Origin: DAIRET01 sp036795455
GTDB taxonomy: Bacteria; Bacteroidota; Ignavibacteria; Ignavibacteriales; Ignavibacteriaceae
Reading direction: 5' to 3'
DNA: 18,330 bases
Assembly: GCA_036795455.1 (NCBI GenBank)
Contig: DAIRET010000045.1
Coordinates: 1 to 18,330, forward strand
The position numbers and the translations under genes were made by a program. Every line of letters begins with the position of its first letter. Within the stretch, counting starts at the first letter, position 1. Below, one piece after another: positions 1-7,442 of the stretch. The notes beneath the pieces are model-generated. The model did no database searches and had not been told where the DNA came from. It saw only the letters and a program-made list of their open reading frames with translations.

Positions 1-1169
1 CCGTCAGTTGTTAGGTATAACCTTCCGCTTATTGCAAATCCCTTCATTTCAGTTAAAAAGCAAATATCATAAAAATAATCATTGTTGATTAATCGTTTCC
101 AATTGTCATAACCATTTATAGTTTTGTATATTTTTAACCCGCTTCCAACAATATATCCAGTTTTATCTTTTAGCAGTTTTATATGCCATTCACCAAGATT
201 AACATTACTCGCATACCAGGTTACTCCTCTATCCTCTGTTTTTCTTATTCCCCAATCTTCACCTATGGCATATCCTGTATCTACATTTACAAATGATATA
301 CAGTTCACCGAACTGAATATTAAATCATTGTTTTGAACCCATGTATTACCCCCATCGCTGCTGTAGTTGTTTTTTCCGCCAACTCCGGCTGCTATAATAT
401 GCAAACTGTCAATTACATCAATTGTATATAACGCTCTTGAATCCCCAACCTGGATTTGAACCCAGTTGTTTCCCCCATCCGTCGTCTTCAAAATTTTCCC
501 TTCTTCGCAAGCAATAAATCCTAAATGCTCATTTAAAAACTCAAGCCACCAGTAGTGTATACTTAGTCCTGTTGGTATGCTGAGCCACGTCAATCCCCCG
601 TTTGTTGTTTTTAACAGCGTTCCATTCATTCCGCATACCCATCCGGTTGTATCGTTCATCATCTGTACTCCCCATAAATCTATTTCATCTCCTACTCCAC
701 TTTCTACTTGTTCAAATACTTCACCCCCGTTTGTTGAGAGGAGTATTACTCCATCGTAACCGGTAATTACTACAGTGTTTCCGTTATAGCTGCTTACTTT
801 TAACAATGTTTTTGTTACCGGGCTGAATATAGTTACCCAATTTTTCCCGCCGTCTGTAGTTTTTATTATCGCACCATTTGAGCCTACGCTCCACCCGGTT
901 AATGAATCTATAAAATCTACTCCCGTATAATCTACTCTCGGTATTCGCGGATTGAGCTCCGTCCATACACCGGTCGTTTTATTGTTATAATCCAACGGCA
1001 TCAATCGGGAATCGTATTCGGGTATGTTAAGGTGTCGGCGGTAATCGGGCTTGGGGGGTGTATCGCTTCTTTCTGTTCCGGCTATAACGCTACTGCTTTG
1101 ACTATAAGTAACTATGCTTAACAATAAAGATATAACGACTACTATTCGGAGGTTGTGTTCCTTCTTCAT
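1..1169 (-). CDS. Secreted YCF48/BNR-repeat beta-propeller protein, partial (3' end beyond window)
   Basis: An open frame of 389 complete codons starts at 1169 and runs off the left edge, so the C-terminus is missing. The ATG follows an AGAAGGAAG Shine-Dalgarno-like stretch about 8-10 nt upstream; another ATG at 1176 is out of frame and soon stops. Residues 1-24 are a signal peptide (MKK, hydrophobic core, YSQS). From about residue 84 the protein has repeats of the form TGWxVGxxGxIxKTTDGGxxW: W111, W195, W236, W277, W318 and W357 end successive copies (TTDGGKNW, TTNGGLTW, TTDGGNNW, SSDGGNTW, TEDRGVTW). This is the YCF48/photosystem II stability-factor-like propeller seen in many secreted FCB proteins, usually without a known substrate and often ending in a T9SS tail. 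The tail would lie outside the window. The family call is firm; the role is unknown. Confidence 0.85.
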   Translation of the reverse strand, partial: MKKEHNLRIVVVISLLLSIVTYSQSSSVIAGTERSDTPPKPDYRRHLNIPEYDSRLMPLDYNNKTTGVWTELNPRIPRVDYTGVDFIDSLTGWSVGSNGAIIKTTDGGKNWVTIFSPVTKTLLKVSSYNGNTVVITGYDGVILLSTNGGEVFEQVESGVGDEIDLWGVQMMNDTTGWVCGMNGTLLKTTNGGLTWLSIPTGLSIHYWWLEFLNEHLGFIACEEGKILKTTDGGNNWVQIQVGDSRALYTIDVIDSLHIIAAGVGGKNNYSSDGGNTWVQNNDLIFSSVNCISFVNVDTGYAIGEDWGIRKTEDRGVTWYASNVNLGEWHIKLLKDKTGYIVGSGLKIYKTINGYDNWKRLINNDYFYDICFLTEMKGFAISGRLYLTTD

Positions 1170-1254
1170 TGGGCATTCTTCCTTCTAATGAAATTTCCTT
1201 CGGATACTCTTTTAATATTCTGTGATACAGTTAATTAAAAACAGCAGTTATTTA

Positions 1255-1374
1255 TTATCCCCCGGTAGAAACAGATAATAACAGCACTGCTAAACCGGTT
1301 ATCATTGAGAGCAAATTGACAATAAAAAACATAGTCAATTTCCCGGCTGGTAAAACCCGCCGGTCTTTCTTCAT
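1255..1374 (-). CDS. Possible 39-residue single-span membrane peptide
   Basis: An ATG at 1374 opens a 39-codon frame ending in TAA at 1255, on the same strand as the YCF48 gene and 85 nt ahead of it. The predicted peptide has a basic N-terminus (MKKDRR), then about 23 hydrophobic residues (LTMFFIVNLLSMI followed by TGLAVLLLSV) and a short polar tail, which is the shape of a small single-pass membrane protein or a leader peptide. No convincing Shine-Dalgarno sequence precedes the ATG. It lies downstream of the candidate promoter at 1468-1495. I do not recognise a family. It could be a chance frame: the basic-then-hydrophobic pattern is the only support. Confidence 0.3.
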   Translation of the reverse strand: MKKDRRVLPAGKLTMFFIVNLLSMITGLAVLLLSVSTGG

Positions 1375-1467
1375 TGTGGTATGTATATCGGTAGTAAAAT
1401 CGTCAATAAAATCCGGCAACTATCTAAAAACCCGCCTCAGATAGAGGAATTTTATTTTCCGTTACAA

Positions 1468-1495
1468 ATATTAAAAATTAGAATTTCAATGTCAA
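1468..1495 (-). promoter_or_regulatory. Candidate sigma70-like promoter for the YCF48 gene
   Basis: On the minus strand a perfect TTGACA (1490-1495) is followed after 16 nt by TAATAT (1468-1473, 4 of 6 matches to TATAAT). Transcription would start near 1461 and run through the possible small ORF into the YCF48 gene. FCB bacteria often use a different -7 element (TAnnTTTG), which is not present here, so the call is tentative. Confidence 0.4.
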
Positions 1496-1559
1496 GTTAA
1501 ATGTTGTGGGTTTAACCGTTAAAGTCAATTTTACTTTTAGTGGGTTCTACTATAATGAT

Positions 1560-1590
1560 TAAGGGAAGCCGTTTGGTGCGGCTTCCCTTA
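1560..1590 (-). terminator. Hairpin terminator after the amidase gene
   Basis: A perfect 12-bp stem (TAAGGGAAGCCG paired with CGGCTTCCCTTA) encloses a 7-nt loop and lies 10 nt beyond the amidase stop codon. On the minus strand the stem is followed by AATCATTATAG, which is AT-rich but not a clean T-run, so it may act as a weak intrinsic terminator or as a 3' stabilising hairpin. It is the strongest inverted repeat noticed in the window. Confidence 0.7.
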
Positions 1591-1600
1591 TTGTAAAAGA

Positions 1601-3997
1601 TTACTTAAGCAGAATCATTTTACTTGATGAAGTGAAATTACCGCTTGTAAGAGTGTAGAAATAAACACCGCTCGATAAATTATGTGCATCAAAATTGATT
1701 TCATAATACCCTGCCGGCATTTCCTCGCTAATCAAAGTTCTTACTTCCCTGCCAAGCATATCGTAAACCTTTAATGATGTATGCCCGTTGGAAGGTAATG
1801 AAAACCTTATGTTTGTAGTCGGATTAAACGGGTTCGGATAGTTTTGACTTAAAGCATATTCGTCCGGCATAATCCCGCTCTGAGGAATTTCTTCAACAGA
1901 TGTTACAACACTTGTTTGCAAATCATCAATATATATTGCACTGTTCTTATTTCCTTCCGGGGTTTGAACAACTACAACGCTGTGGAAAAGTTTATCGCCC
2001 GTACCTGTAACCTGGCTTAAAGGAATGTACTTCATCTTCCAGCCTGTCCAGTTTAAAGTATCAATTCTTGCAATTGAGTTAGTTGAAGTATTGTAATAAA
2101 ACCAATATTCGAGAATATTATTACTATTATCACCGAAAACCCAAACACCTGCTTTAGTATCTCCAGCCGAGCCAACCGATGGTTTTGTGCCGTTAAATGT
2201 ACGACATACCCCGCCTGTATTGCCTGTAAAAACGTAGTTGATTTTTCCCGAGTAAGTCCCGCTCTTTTTCCTATCGGAAACGATTGTAAATGTTGTCAAA
2301 TCCGGGTCGGTTCCAACTGTACTTCCGCTATAGTTCGGGTCTTTCCATTGTCCTATAGTTTCAAGCGGATCCAAAACGATTCCCGATACGTAAGCCTCTG
2401 CTTCGGTAGTGAAAACAAATTCTTTCAATTCACCGAATGTAAGGTTGTCGTTATCTTTTAAACCTTCTTTAATTACAACTTTATATGTTGCATTTGAAGC
2501 TAAAGGAGCTTGCGGTTCAAAAATCAATTTACCTTCGGTTATAGCGCTTTGATTCAGATTGATTGCTACGCTATTGCCTGCTTCATTTAGAAATTGAACA
2601 TTACCGCCAAGTGAACTTAAGTTAATTGGAGCGTCAAATACATAAGTCAATAAAACAGTTGTACTAACATTCTGTCTTCCGCTATCGGGATAAGCTGATA
2701 AAAGATTAAGTTTTATTCTTGTATCGAAACTGAAATTAACCGGTTGCTGAAGTGATACTCCGAAATGGGATTGTGCATTTGTAGATACACTTACCGAGTA
2801 GGATGATGCAGGGTTCCACCTTGGAGATGGAGTAAAGATCATTCTTTTATTATTGTTTTCCCATGTAAAGGTTCCGCTCATTGTCGGTTGAATTGAAAAT
2901 GCGGACTGCGTTAAAGATGTATTCATCCTTATATCGAAATCGATAACAATCGGGGTATAAAGCCCGATATTTGTTCCGGCAGAATCCGGTGAATAAGCTG
3001 TTACAGTAGGCGCATTAAAATTCGGAGCTTCGTCAAGATTTTTATCAACAAAAACAGTTTTGTTTGCAATAACCGTAACAGTAGCCGAGTCAAGTGCAAA
3101 GTCTTCTGCCTGGAAATAGAGTTTGTATTCACCGGGAGCCAAACTATCGAAAACAAAAAACCCGTTATTTTTGTCGTCCCCGTTATAAACAAGATTGCCA
3201 GGTGTAAGTGTAACCTGTATGTGATTGATCGGTTTTTTCTGATCATTTGTACTTGGCAAATAGTAGTAAGAGACATTATTAAGCGGGTCTCTAAGGATTC
3301 CTGCAATTGCTCCAAAAGCCAATGGACCCGTATTGTATAATGTAACATAAGAACGGGCAATTGCCCAGGCTTCATGCAGCCTGTAATGCGTATTCATCAA
3401 TCTCCATGATTCCGGTATGTAGTCATGGAAAGAACCTTCCGAAAGTACACCGGGCATGTTAAGCGGACGTAAAACTCCAAGTCCTGAGGTTCCCCAATCC
3501 GGGTAAAATGACCAGTCGCCTCGGTTAAATTGCCCTGTGGTTCTATTAGCTTGATATATCTGGTTGGCCATAATTGCACCCATTTCTTTTGCCTGGGCAT
3601 GAACCGGTGCATTATCATAACCCCTGAAAAGCATTAATGTATAGTTCGAGGTTCCCTGCCATCCGTTGCTATGAATCGAATTAAAAAAATCGACGTTGTT
3701 GTTATTTGCAATTGCTGCCCTTTCGGATAATGCAAGGTCATCGGAATCGTTGTTCCCCTGTCTTGTTATGATAACTGTAGCTCCAAGATTCTGAAGAATC
3801 GGTTTTAAATAGAGAGCTTTGTCCCAGTTAGCATCGGACTCCCAGAAACCTGTAGCCGGGATATACCTATCGTTTGCAGGATCGTGCCCGCCGTGTCCGG
3901 GGTCCACACATATCTTTTTACCGGCAAGCGGTTGAGCAAAACCGTTAGAAAGTGCTGCAAAAATAATAAGAGTTATTAATAAAAATTTCTGTTTCAT
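1601..3997 (-). CDS. T9SS-exported zinc N-acetylmuramoyl-L-alanine amidase with Ig-like domains
   Basis: This 798-residue protein should cleave the bond between N-acetylmuramic acid and L-alanine in peptidoglycan. After a signal peptide (1-21) comes an Amidase_3 domain (about 27-222) with VDPGHGG giving zinc ligand His35, Glu53 (FWES), His109 (SIHSNGW) and the likely catalytic Glu187 (VLSEGSF), so the active site looks intact. Residues 225-330 resemble a carboxypeptidase-regulatory-like sandwich. About 333-535 are two Big_5-type Ig-like domains, each opening with a YSPDSAGTN or YPDSGRQNV motif. About 540-705 look like a carbohydrate-binding jelly roll. Residues 719-798 are a T9SS type A sorting domain starting NYPNPFNPTT. 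The length far exceeds that of periplasmic AmiC-type amidases because of the added modules. An AAGGA Shine-Dalgarno 9 nt before the ATG shares bases with the stop codon of the upstream PD40 gene, so the two are probably translationally coupled. The export route implies action outside the cell or on its surface. Confidence 0.92.
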   Translation of the reverse strand: MKQKFLLITLIIFAALSNGFAQPLAGKKICVDPGHGGHDPANDRYIPATGFWESDANWDKALYLKPILQNLGATVIITRQGNNDSDDLALSERAAIANNNNVDFFNSIHSNGWQGTSNYTLMLFRGYDNAPVHAQAKEMGAIMANQIYQANRTTGQFNRGDWSFYPDWGTSGLGVLRPLNMPGVLSEGSFHDYIPESWRLMNTHYRLHEAWAIARSYVTLYNTGPLAFGAIAGILRDPLNNVSYYYLPSTNDQKKPINHIQVTLTPGNLVYNGDDKNNGFFVFDSLAPGEYKLYFQAEDFALDSATVTVIANKTVFVDKNLDEAPNFNAPTVTAYSPDSAGTNIGLYTPIVIDFDIRMNTSLTQSAFSIQPTMSGTFTWENNNKRMIFTPSPRWNPASSYSVSVSTNAQSHFGVSLQQPVNFSFDTRIKLNLLSAYPDSGRQNVSTTVLLTYVFDAPINLSSLGGNVQFLNEAGNSVAINLNQSAITEGKLIFEPQAPLASNATYKVVIKEGLKDNDNLTFGELKEFVFTTEAEAYVSGIVLDPLETIGQWKDPNYSGSTVGTDPDLTTFTIVSDRKKSGTYSGKINYVFTGNTGGVCRTFNGTKPSVGSAGDTKAGVWVFGDNSNNILEYWFYYNTSTNSIARIDTLNWTGWKMKYIPLSQVTGTGDKLFHSVVVVQTPEGNKNSAIYIDDLQTSVVTSVEEIPQSGIMPDEYALSQNYPNPFNPTTNIRFSLPSNGHTSLKVYDMLGREVRTLISEEMPAGYYEINFDAHNLSSGVYFYTLTSGNFTSSSKMILLK

Positions 3998-4009
3998 CTT
4001 CTCAATTCC

Positions 4010-4936
4010 TTATTCAATTGTCAGGTTTATAATGTGGATTCTGCCATCATCCGTATTGAAAACGATTTTATCGTTGTTCGGAGACCAACTTGGATACATA
4101 GCTTTCATACCGGGCAAATTTGTTAAATTAATCTTTACAGCTCCATCCACCGAAACAGCAAAAATGTCTGATGATAGAACCCGTTCTCCGTCATCTTTAT
4201 CAACCATATAAGCGATCCATTTTCCGTCATAAGACCATTGAGGTGCATTAGCATTACCTAATTCACTTATTATATTCCCATTTAAATCAGTTATATAAGA
4301 ACCTTTACCTGCAAGCCGGAATAATATTTTTGAATTGTCCGGAGATATTGAAGCCCAGATATAATTCCCTTCTCCGAGCGGATTGAGAACTGTCCTTGTT
4401 CCGTTTGTAAATAATACAAGATCGGAATTATCAATAAAAACAACTCTTTCTGTGCTTTCCACATTTAATGCAGGCTGGTTTTGTTCATAAGAATAAAACG
4501 CCGGTGTAGATTTGCTAAGATATACTACCCCGTTACTTTTTGCATAAAGCGGTGCGGATAATTCTCTTGTAAAATCAATTAATATTGTCTCGTTTTTTGA
4601 ATTAAGTTCAACTTTTCTTAATGAAGATGTTCTACCGTCATTGCTGAAATTGTCGGTTCTAAATATAATTGATTCGTCATTCCCAATAAAAATGGGTTTA
4701 TATCCCGAACCGGTTAAATTGTTTATTTGTGTTGTGTTCTGAGTTTTTAAATCGTGTAACCATAAACCTTTATATGATTCCGAAGTAAAAATTATTTTTG
4801 TTCCGTCATTACTGAATGACGGGTAAAAGAAAGCTCCCTGGCTGCTATCTGTAATCGGATCAATACTTGTAACTTTCAAATTCTGCGAGAAAATTACAAG
4901 CGGTATGAATAAAATAAAAAATAATGTTTTTTTCAT
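4010..4936 (-). CDS. Secreted PD40/TolB-like beta-propeller protein
   Basis: This 308-residue protein starts with a signal peptide (MKKTLFFILFIPLVIFSQ). The rest is WD40-like PD40 repeats of the kind found in the TolB C-terminal propeller: FYPSFSNDGTKIIFTS (about 37-52), ISPDNSKILFRLAG, PQWSYDGKWIAYMVD and YPSWSPNNDKIVFNTDD near the C-terminus. The N-terminal domain of true TolB is absent, and no Tol-Pal genes are nearby, so it should not be called TolB. An AAGGAG motif lies 8 nt before the ATG. It is the first gene of a two-gene unit; its stop overlaps the amidase ribosome binding site with only 12 nt between the genes. It may bind a protein or glycan partner in the periplasm or at the surface, but its ligand is not evident. 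Confidence 0.85.
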   Translation of the reverse strand: MKKTLFFILFIPLVIFSQNLKVTSIDPITDSSQGAFFYPSFSNDGTKIIFTSESYKGLWLHDLKTQNTTQINNLTGSGYKPIFIGNDESIIFRTDNFSNDGRTSSLRKVELNSKNETILIDFTRELSAPLYAKSNGVVYLSKSTPAFYSYEQNQPALNVESTERVVFIDNSDLVLFTNGTRTVLNPLGEGNYIWASISPDNSKILFRLAGKGSYITDLNGNIISELGNANAPQWSYDGKWIAYMVDKDDGERVLSSDIFAVSVDGAVKINLTNLPGMKAMYPSWSPNNDKIVFNTDDGRIHIINLTIE

Positions 4937-5248
4937 TACTGTGGCTCCTTAGTTCAATCGTATGAGACCGGTTAGTTTTCGAGCAAAAACAATAAATCGA
5001 ATTCCAATCGGTCAAAATTTGTCGTCAAAAATTAACACAGTTACACTTCAAAAACAATGAAGAATGAAGAATCTATCCGTAACTTTGCACGGGACGAGGG
5101 TGTACCTTCCACATTTTCAATTTCTTCCGGGACTCTTTCGTTACTAACCATATAGTTTATTACATTTCTACCCGTAATTTGAAAATTATCGGGACACCAT
5201 TATTTGTAATACTTTTTTCATCCGGTAGACAATTAAATTTTATTAGAT
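4937..5248. other. Divergent intergenic region upstream of PD40 and methyltransferase genes
   Basis: These 312 bases separate two divergent units and must hold promoters for both. Visible features are a GTCAAAA direct repeat (5011-5017 and 5024-5030, 13-bp register), which reads as two TTTTGAC copies upstream of the PD40 gene and could supply -35-like TTGAC elements. There is also a GC-richer block (about 5085-5140) inside AT-rich flanks. A 36-codon minus-strand frame (5041-5151) is probably noncoding. No Shine-Dalgarno sequence precedes the methyltransferase ATG at 5249. No confident promoter can be placed. Confidence 0.5.
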
Positions 5249-6112
5249 ATGCACATTCAGGAAACCGATCTTATAACATATTTGCAAGACTGTAAAACGG
5301 AAGATTCAATCGTTCAATTGATTTTTAACAATGTTGAACAGTATAAAAAGATTGATACAAACGAAGCGAAAAACAGCTACACGGCGATTGTTTACAACTG
5401 GTTCCTTAACGAATGTATAAAAAGAAATCAGTATTTGTATTTTTCAACAAACAAATATGAGCGAATACAAAACCTTTACAAACAACTCGTTTTGAAACTG
5501 GTAGAGCTGCCTATAGGAACTTCTATTACGGCTATAAGAAAGATTGTTAAAGAACATAGAAAAAATCTTATCAAAATACTTGAAGAAGTAGAAGGCATCT
5601 CGGAAGAAAAAAGGTTTTTATTCCCGTGTGCTGAATACAGCATGGATTTACAGTTGAAGATTTTGCGTATTTCGCTTGAATCGCTAAAAGAGCCCGTACT
5701 TGATATTGGATGCGGAAAGAATGCTTTAATCGTTAAAGAGTTATTAAAAATGCACAAAGCCATTTACGGAATAGATCAATACATGCAAAGCGAATTTGAG
5801 CAAAACATCTTTTGTGTAAATTGGCTCGAATTCGATTACAAACCAAATTACTGGGAAACCATTATCTCGCATATGGCATTTTCAAATCATTTTATTTATG
5901 CATTGAATTCAGGAACGGCTGCATTACATGATTACGAAAAAACATACCACAAGATTTTATCATCTTTGAAAGTCGGAGGAACATTCATTTATGCCCCGTC
6001 TATAAAACATATAGAAGAAAAACTAAACCAGGAGAAATATGTTGTTAAGCAGTATAAAAACATTGAAGGTGAAATCGGGTTGAATACAACGCATGTTATA
6101 AAAATCGAGTAA
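5249..6112 (+). CDS. Class I SAM-dependent methyltransferase, substrate unknown
   Basis: This 287-residue cytoplasmic protein has a Rossmann-type methyltransferase domain in its second half. Motif I is VLDIGCGKN (150-158), which would hold S-adenosylmethionine. The acidic residue after strand 2 is Asp176 (YGIDQY). Motif IV would fall around YWETIISHMAF, and the late strand motif LKVGGTFIYAPS is typical of the fold. Residues 1 to about 140 form a helix-rich, charged N-terminal region without a family I recognise; it probably selects the substrate. No NPPY-type DNA or glutamine methyltransferase motif is visible, and it does not match the aminoglycoside-resistance rRNA methyltransferases by eye. 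It is the first gene of a plus-strand unit: its TAA stop overlaps the ATG of the next small gene (TAATG). The start codon has no Shine-Dalgarno sequence. Confidence 0.8.
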   Translation: MHIQETDLITYLQDCKTEDSIVQLIFNNVEQYKKIDTNEAKNSYTAIVYNWFLNECIKRNQYLYFSTNKYERIQNLYKQLVLKLVELPIGTSITAIRKIVKEHRKNLIKILEEVEGISEEKRFLFPCAEYSMDLQLKILRISLESLKEPVLDIGCGKNALIVKELLKMHKAIYGIDQYMQSEFEQNIFCVNWLEFDYKPNYWETIISHMAFSNHFIYALNSGTAALHDYEKTYHKILSSLKVGGTFIYAPSIKHIEEKLNQEKYVVKQYKNIEGEIGLNTTHVIKIE

Positions 6113-6291
6113 TGCTTTGTTTAATTCAACTGGCAGCAAACAACAGTGAACTTTTTAATAAACATCCCCGATTTGATAAACTTTTAAGCTATTCCTGCAA
6201 AATTAACCCGGATTATGCCTTACAACCTGTTTTTATGCTTGTATATTCCACAAAATCACCTAAATTTGTGGAGTGGCAATCCATAAATTAA
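6112..6291 (+). CDS. Small 59-residue protein of unknown function, coupled on both sides
   Basis: The ATG at 6112 overlaps the methyltransferase stop codon (TAATG), and the TAA at 6289-6291 lies 1 nt before the ATPase ATG, so the frame fills the gap between the two larger genes exactly. The product begins MLCLIQLAANNSELFNK, carries basic and aromatic patches (HPRFDKLLSYSCK) and ends KFVEWQSIN. It has two cysteines, no signal peptide and no convincing membrane span. I recognise no family. Support comes from the tight double coupling and the absence of any other explanation for 180 bp in a compact operon. It could be the remnant of a longer gene, or a real small partner of the ATPase or methyltransferase. 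Confidence 0.6.
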   Translation: MLCLIQLAANNSELFNKHPRFDKLLSYSCKINPDYALQPVFMLVYSTKSPKFVEWQSIN

Positions 6292-6292
6292 T

Positions 6293-7414
6293 ATGATTAA
6301 AAGAATATTCGACATAGCAAATATGATAAAGCCGGGGAAAGTGCTTGTAATCTATGGGCCCCGACGTGTTGGAAAAACGACATTATTAAAAGATTTCCTT
6401 GATAAGAGTAAGTTAAAGTATAAACTTGATTCCGGCGACAATATCCGCACTCAAGAAATTTTCAACGCTCAGGTATTCAGCGAAATTCTTCCTTACGCAG
6501 AAGGGTATGAGCTATTAGCTATCGACGAAGCCCAGCAAATTAAAAACATCGGGATGGGATTAAAAATATTAGTTGATAACTTACCGGATATAACAATAAT
6601 TGCAACCGGTTCTTCTTCATTCGAGTTATCACAACAAATAGGCGAACCATTAACTGGCAGAAAAAGGACTATTTCTCTATTCCCCTTTTCCCAGGAGGAA
6701 CTACTTTCTCTATATAATAAACATGAATTAAAAGAGAGACTTGAAGAGTTTTTAATTTATGGAAGTTATCCAGAGGTTATTACCGCCGGTAACTGTAATG
6801 AAAAGAGAGAAGTCTTAGTTGAATTGGTAAATTCGTATCTATTAAAAGATATTTTTACTCTTGAAAGGATTAAAGGCACAAAACAAATATTCGATTTACT
6901 TAAGCTAATTGCGTTCCAGGTTGGGAATGAAGTATCGTTAAATGAACTTGCTTCACAGGTTAAACTAGATGTCAAAACTGTTGGAAAGTACCTCGACTTG
7001 CTTGAAAAAGCTTTTATTCTATATAAACGTGGGGCTTTCAGTAGAAATTTACGTAATGAAATAACAACTAAATCGAGATACTATTTCTGGGATAACGGTA
7101 TTCGCAATGGTATAGTACTTCAATTCAATTCTCTTTCTGAAAGAAATGACACAGGTGCTTTATTCGAGAATTTTTTCGTAATTGAAAGATTGAAATATCT
7201 CCACAATAACTCGATCTATAGAAATCTTTATTTTTGGAGGACTTATTCCGGCTACGAAGTTGATATTATCGAAGAAGGAGATGGAAAACTGTTGGGACTG
7301 GAAGTAAAATTTTCTCCCAGAACAAAATTAAAACCCAACCCCTTTACTTCTATTTATCAAAATTCCAGTATAGAATTAGTCAATAGAGAAAACTACCTCG
7401 ACTATTTAACATAG
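6293..7414 (+). CDS. AAA ATPase with DUF4143-type C-terminal domain
   Basis: This 373-residue protein belongs to the widespread AAA_14/DUF4143 ATPases. Walker A is GPRRVGKTT (22-30, Lys28), Walker B is LLAIDEAQ (74-81, Asp78-Glu79), and a sensor-like ATGSSS lies at 104-109. The YGSYPEV motif (156-162) leads into a winged-helix-like linker (about 195-245, LNELASQVKLDVKTVGKYLD). The C-terminal DUF4143 region has a PD-(D/E)xK-like layout: Glu292 (FENFF), Asp324 (YEVDII) and Glu337-Val-Lys339 (LEVKFS). These residues suggest a nuclease-like fold, but most DUF4143 proteins have no proven nuclease activity. Length is normal for the family. It is the last gene of the plus-strand unit, without its own Shine-Dalgarno sequence, so translation probably depends on reinitiation after the 59-residue gene. 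It converges on the SMP-30-like gene with 28 nt between stops and no visible terminator. Confidence 0.85.
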   Translation: MIKRIFDIANMIKPGKVLVIYGPRRVGKTTLLKDFLDKSKLKYKLDSGDNIRTQEIFNAQVFSEILPYAEGYELLAIDEAQQIKNIGMGLKILVDNLPDITIIATGSSSFELSQQIGEPLTGRKRTISLFPFSQEELLSLYNKHELKERLEEFLIYGSYPEVITAGNCNEKREVLVELVNSYLLKDIFTLERIKGTKQIFDLLKLIAFQVGNEVSLNELASQVKLDVKTVGKYLDLLEKAFILYKRGAFSRNLRNEITTKSRYYFWDNGIRNGIVLQFNSLSERNDTGALFENFFVIERLKYLHNNSIYRNLYFWRTYSGYEVDIIEEGDGKLLGLEVKFSPRTKLKPNPFTSIYQNSSIELVNRENYLDYLT

Positions 7415-7442
7415 TACCCGCTTGTAAAGAGAATTACACAGT

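Larger units (their letters stand above)
1170..1600. other. Intergenic leader region between amidase and YCF48 gene
   Basis: These 431 bases hold a hairpin next to the amidase stop codon (1560-1590), a sigma70-like promoter on the minus strand (1468-1495), a 10-bp direct repeat on the minus strand (GGCGGGTTTT, at 1427-1436 and 1352-1361) and a possible 39-codon minus-strand ORF (1255-1374). The stretch from about 1170 to 1254 shows nothing beyond the ribosome binding site of the YCF48 gene. Confidence 0.6.

Noticed and set aside
124..759. Plus-strand frames of 60-70 codons at 124-336 and 577-759
   Set aside because: They are antisense to the YCF48 gene and show only low-complexity Ser/Pro-rich composition typical of shadow frames.
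3001..3618. Minus-strand frames of 124 and 73 codons inside the amidase gene
   Set aside because: They are alternate frames of a strongly supported coding sequence with no independent signals.
4010..4936. Calling the PD40 protein TolB of the Tol-Pal system
   Set aside because: It lacks the TolB N-terminal domain and has no tolQRA or pal neighbours; only the propeller part is shared.
5041..5151. A 36-codon minus-strand frame as a small gene
   Set aside because: No ribosome binding site, no hydrophobic or domain pattern, and it sits in a divergent promoter region; kept only as a possible repeat or remnant.
5249..6112. Assignment of the methyltransferase to the aminoglycoside-resistance 16S rRNA family
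   Set aside because: The N-terminal domain and the motifs after motif I do not match that family by eye; only the general class I fold is supported.
7415..7442. A terminator between the convergent ATPase and SMP-30-like genes
   Set aside because: The 28-bp gap shows no inverted repeat or T-run.
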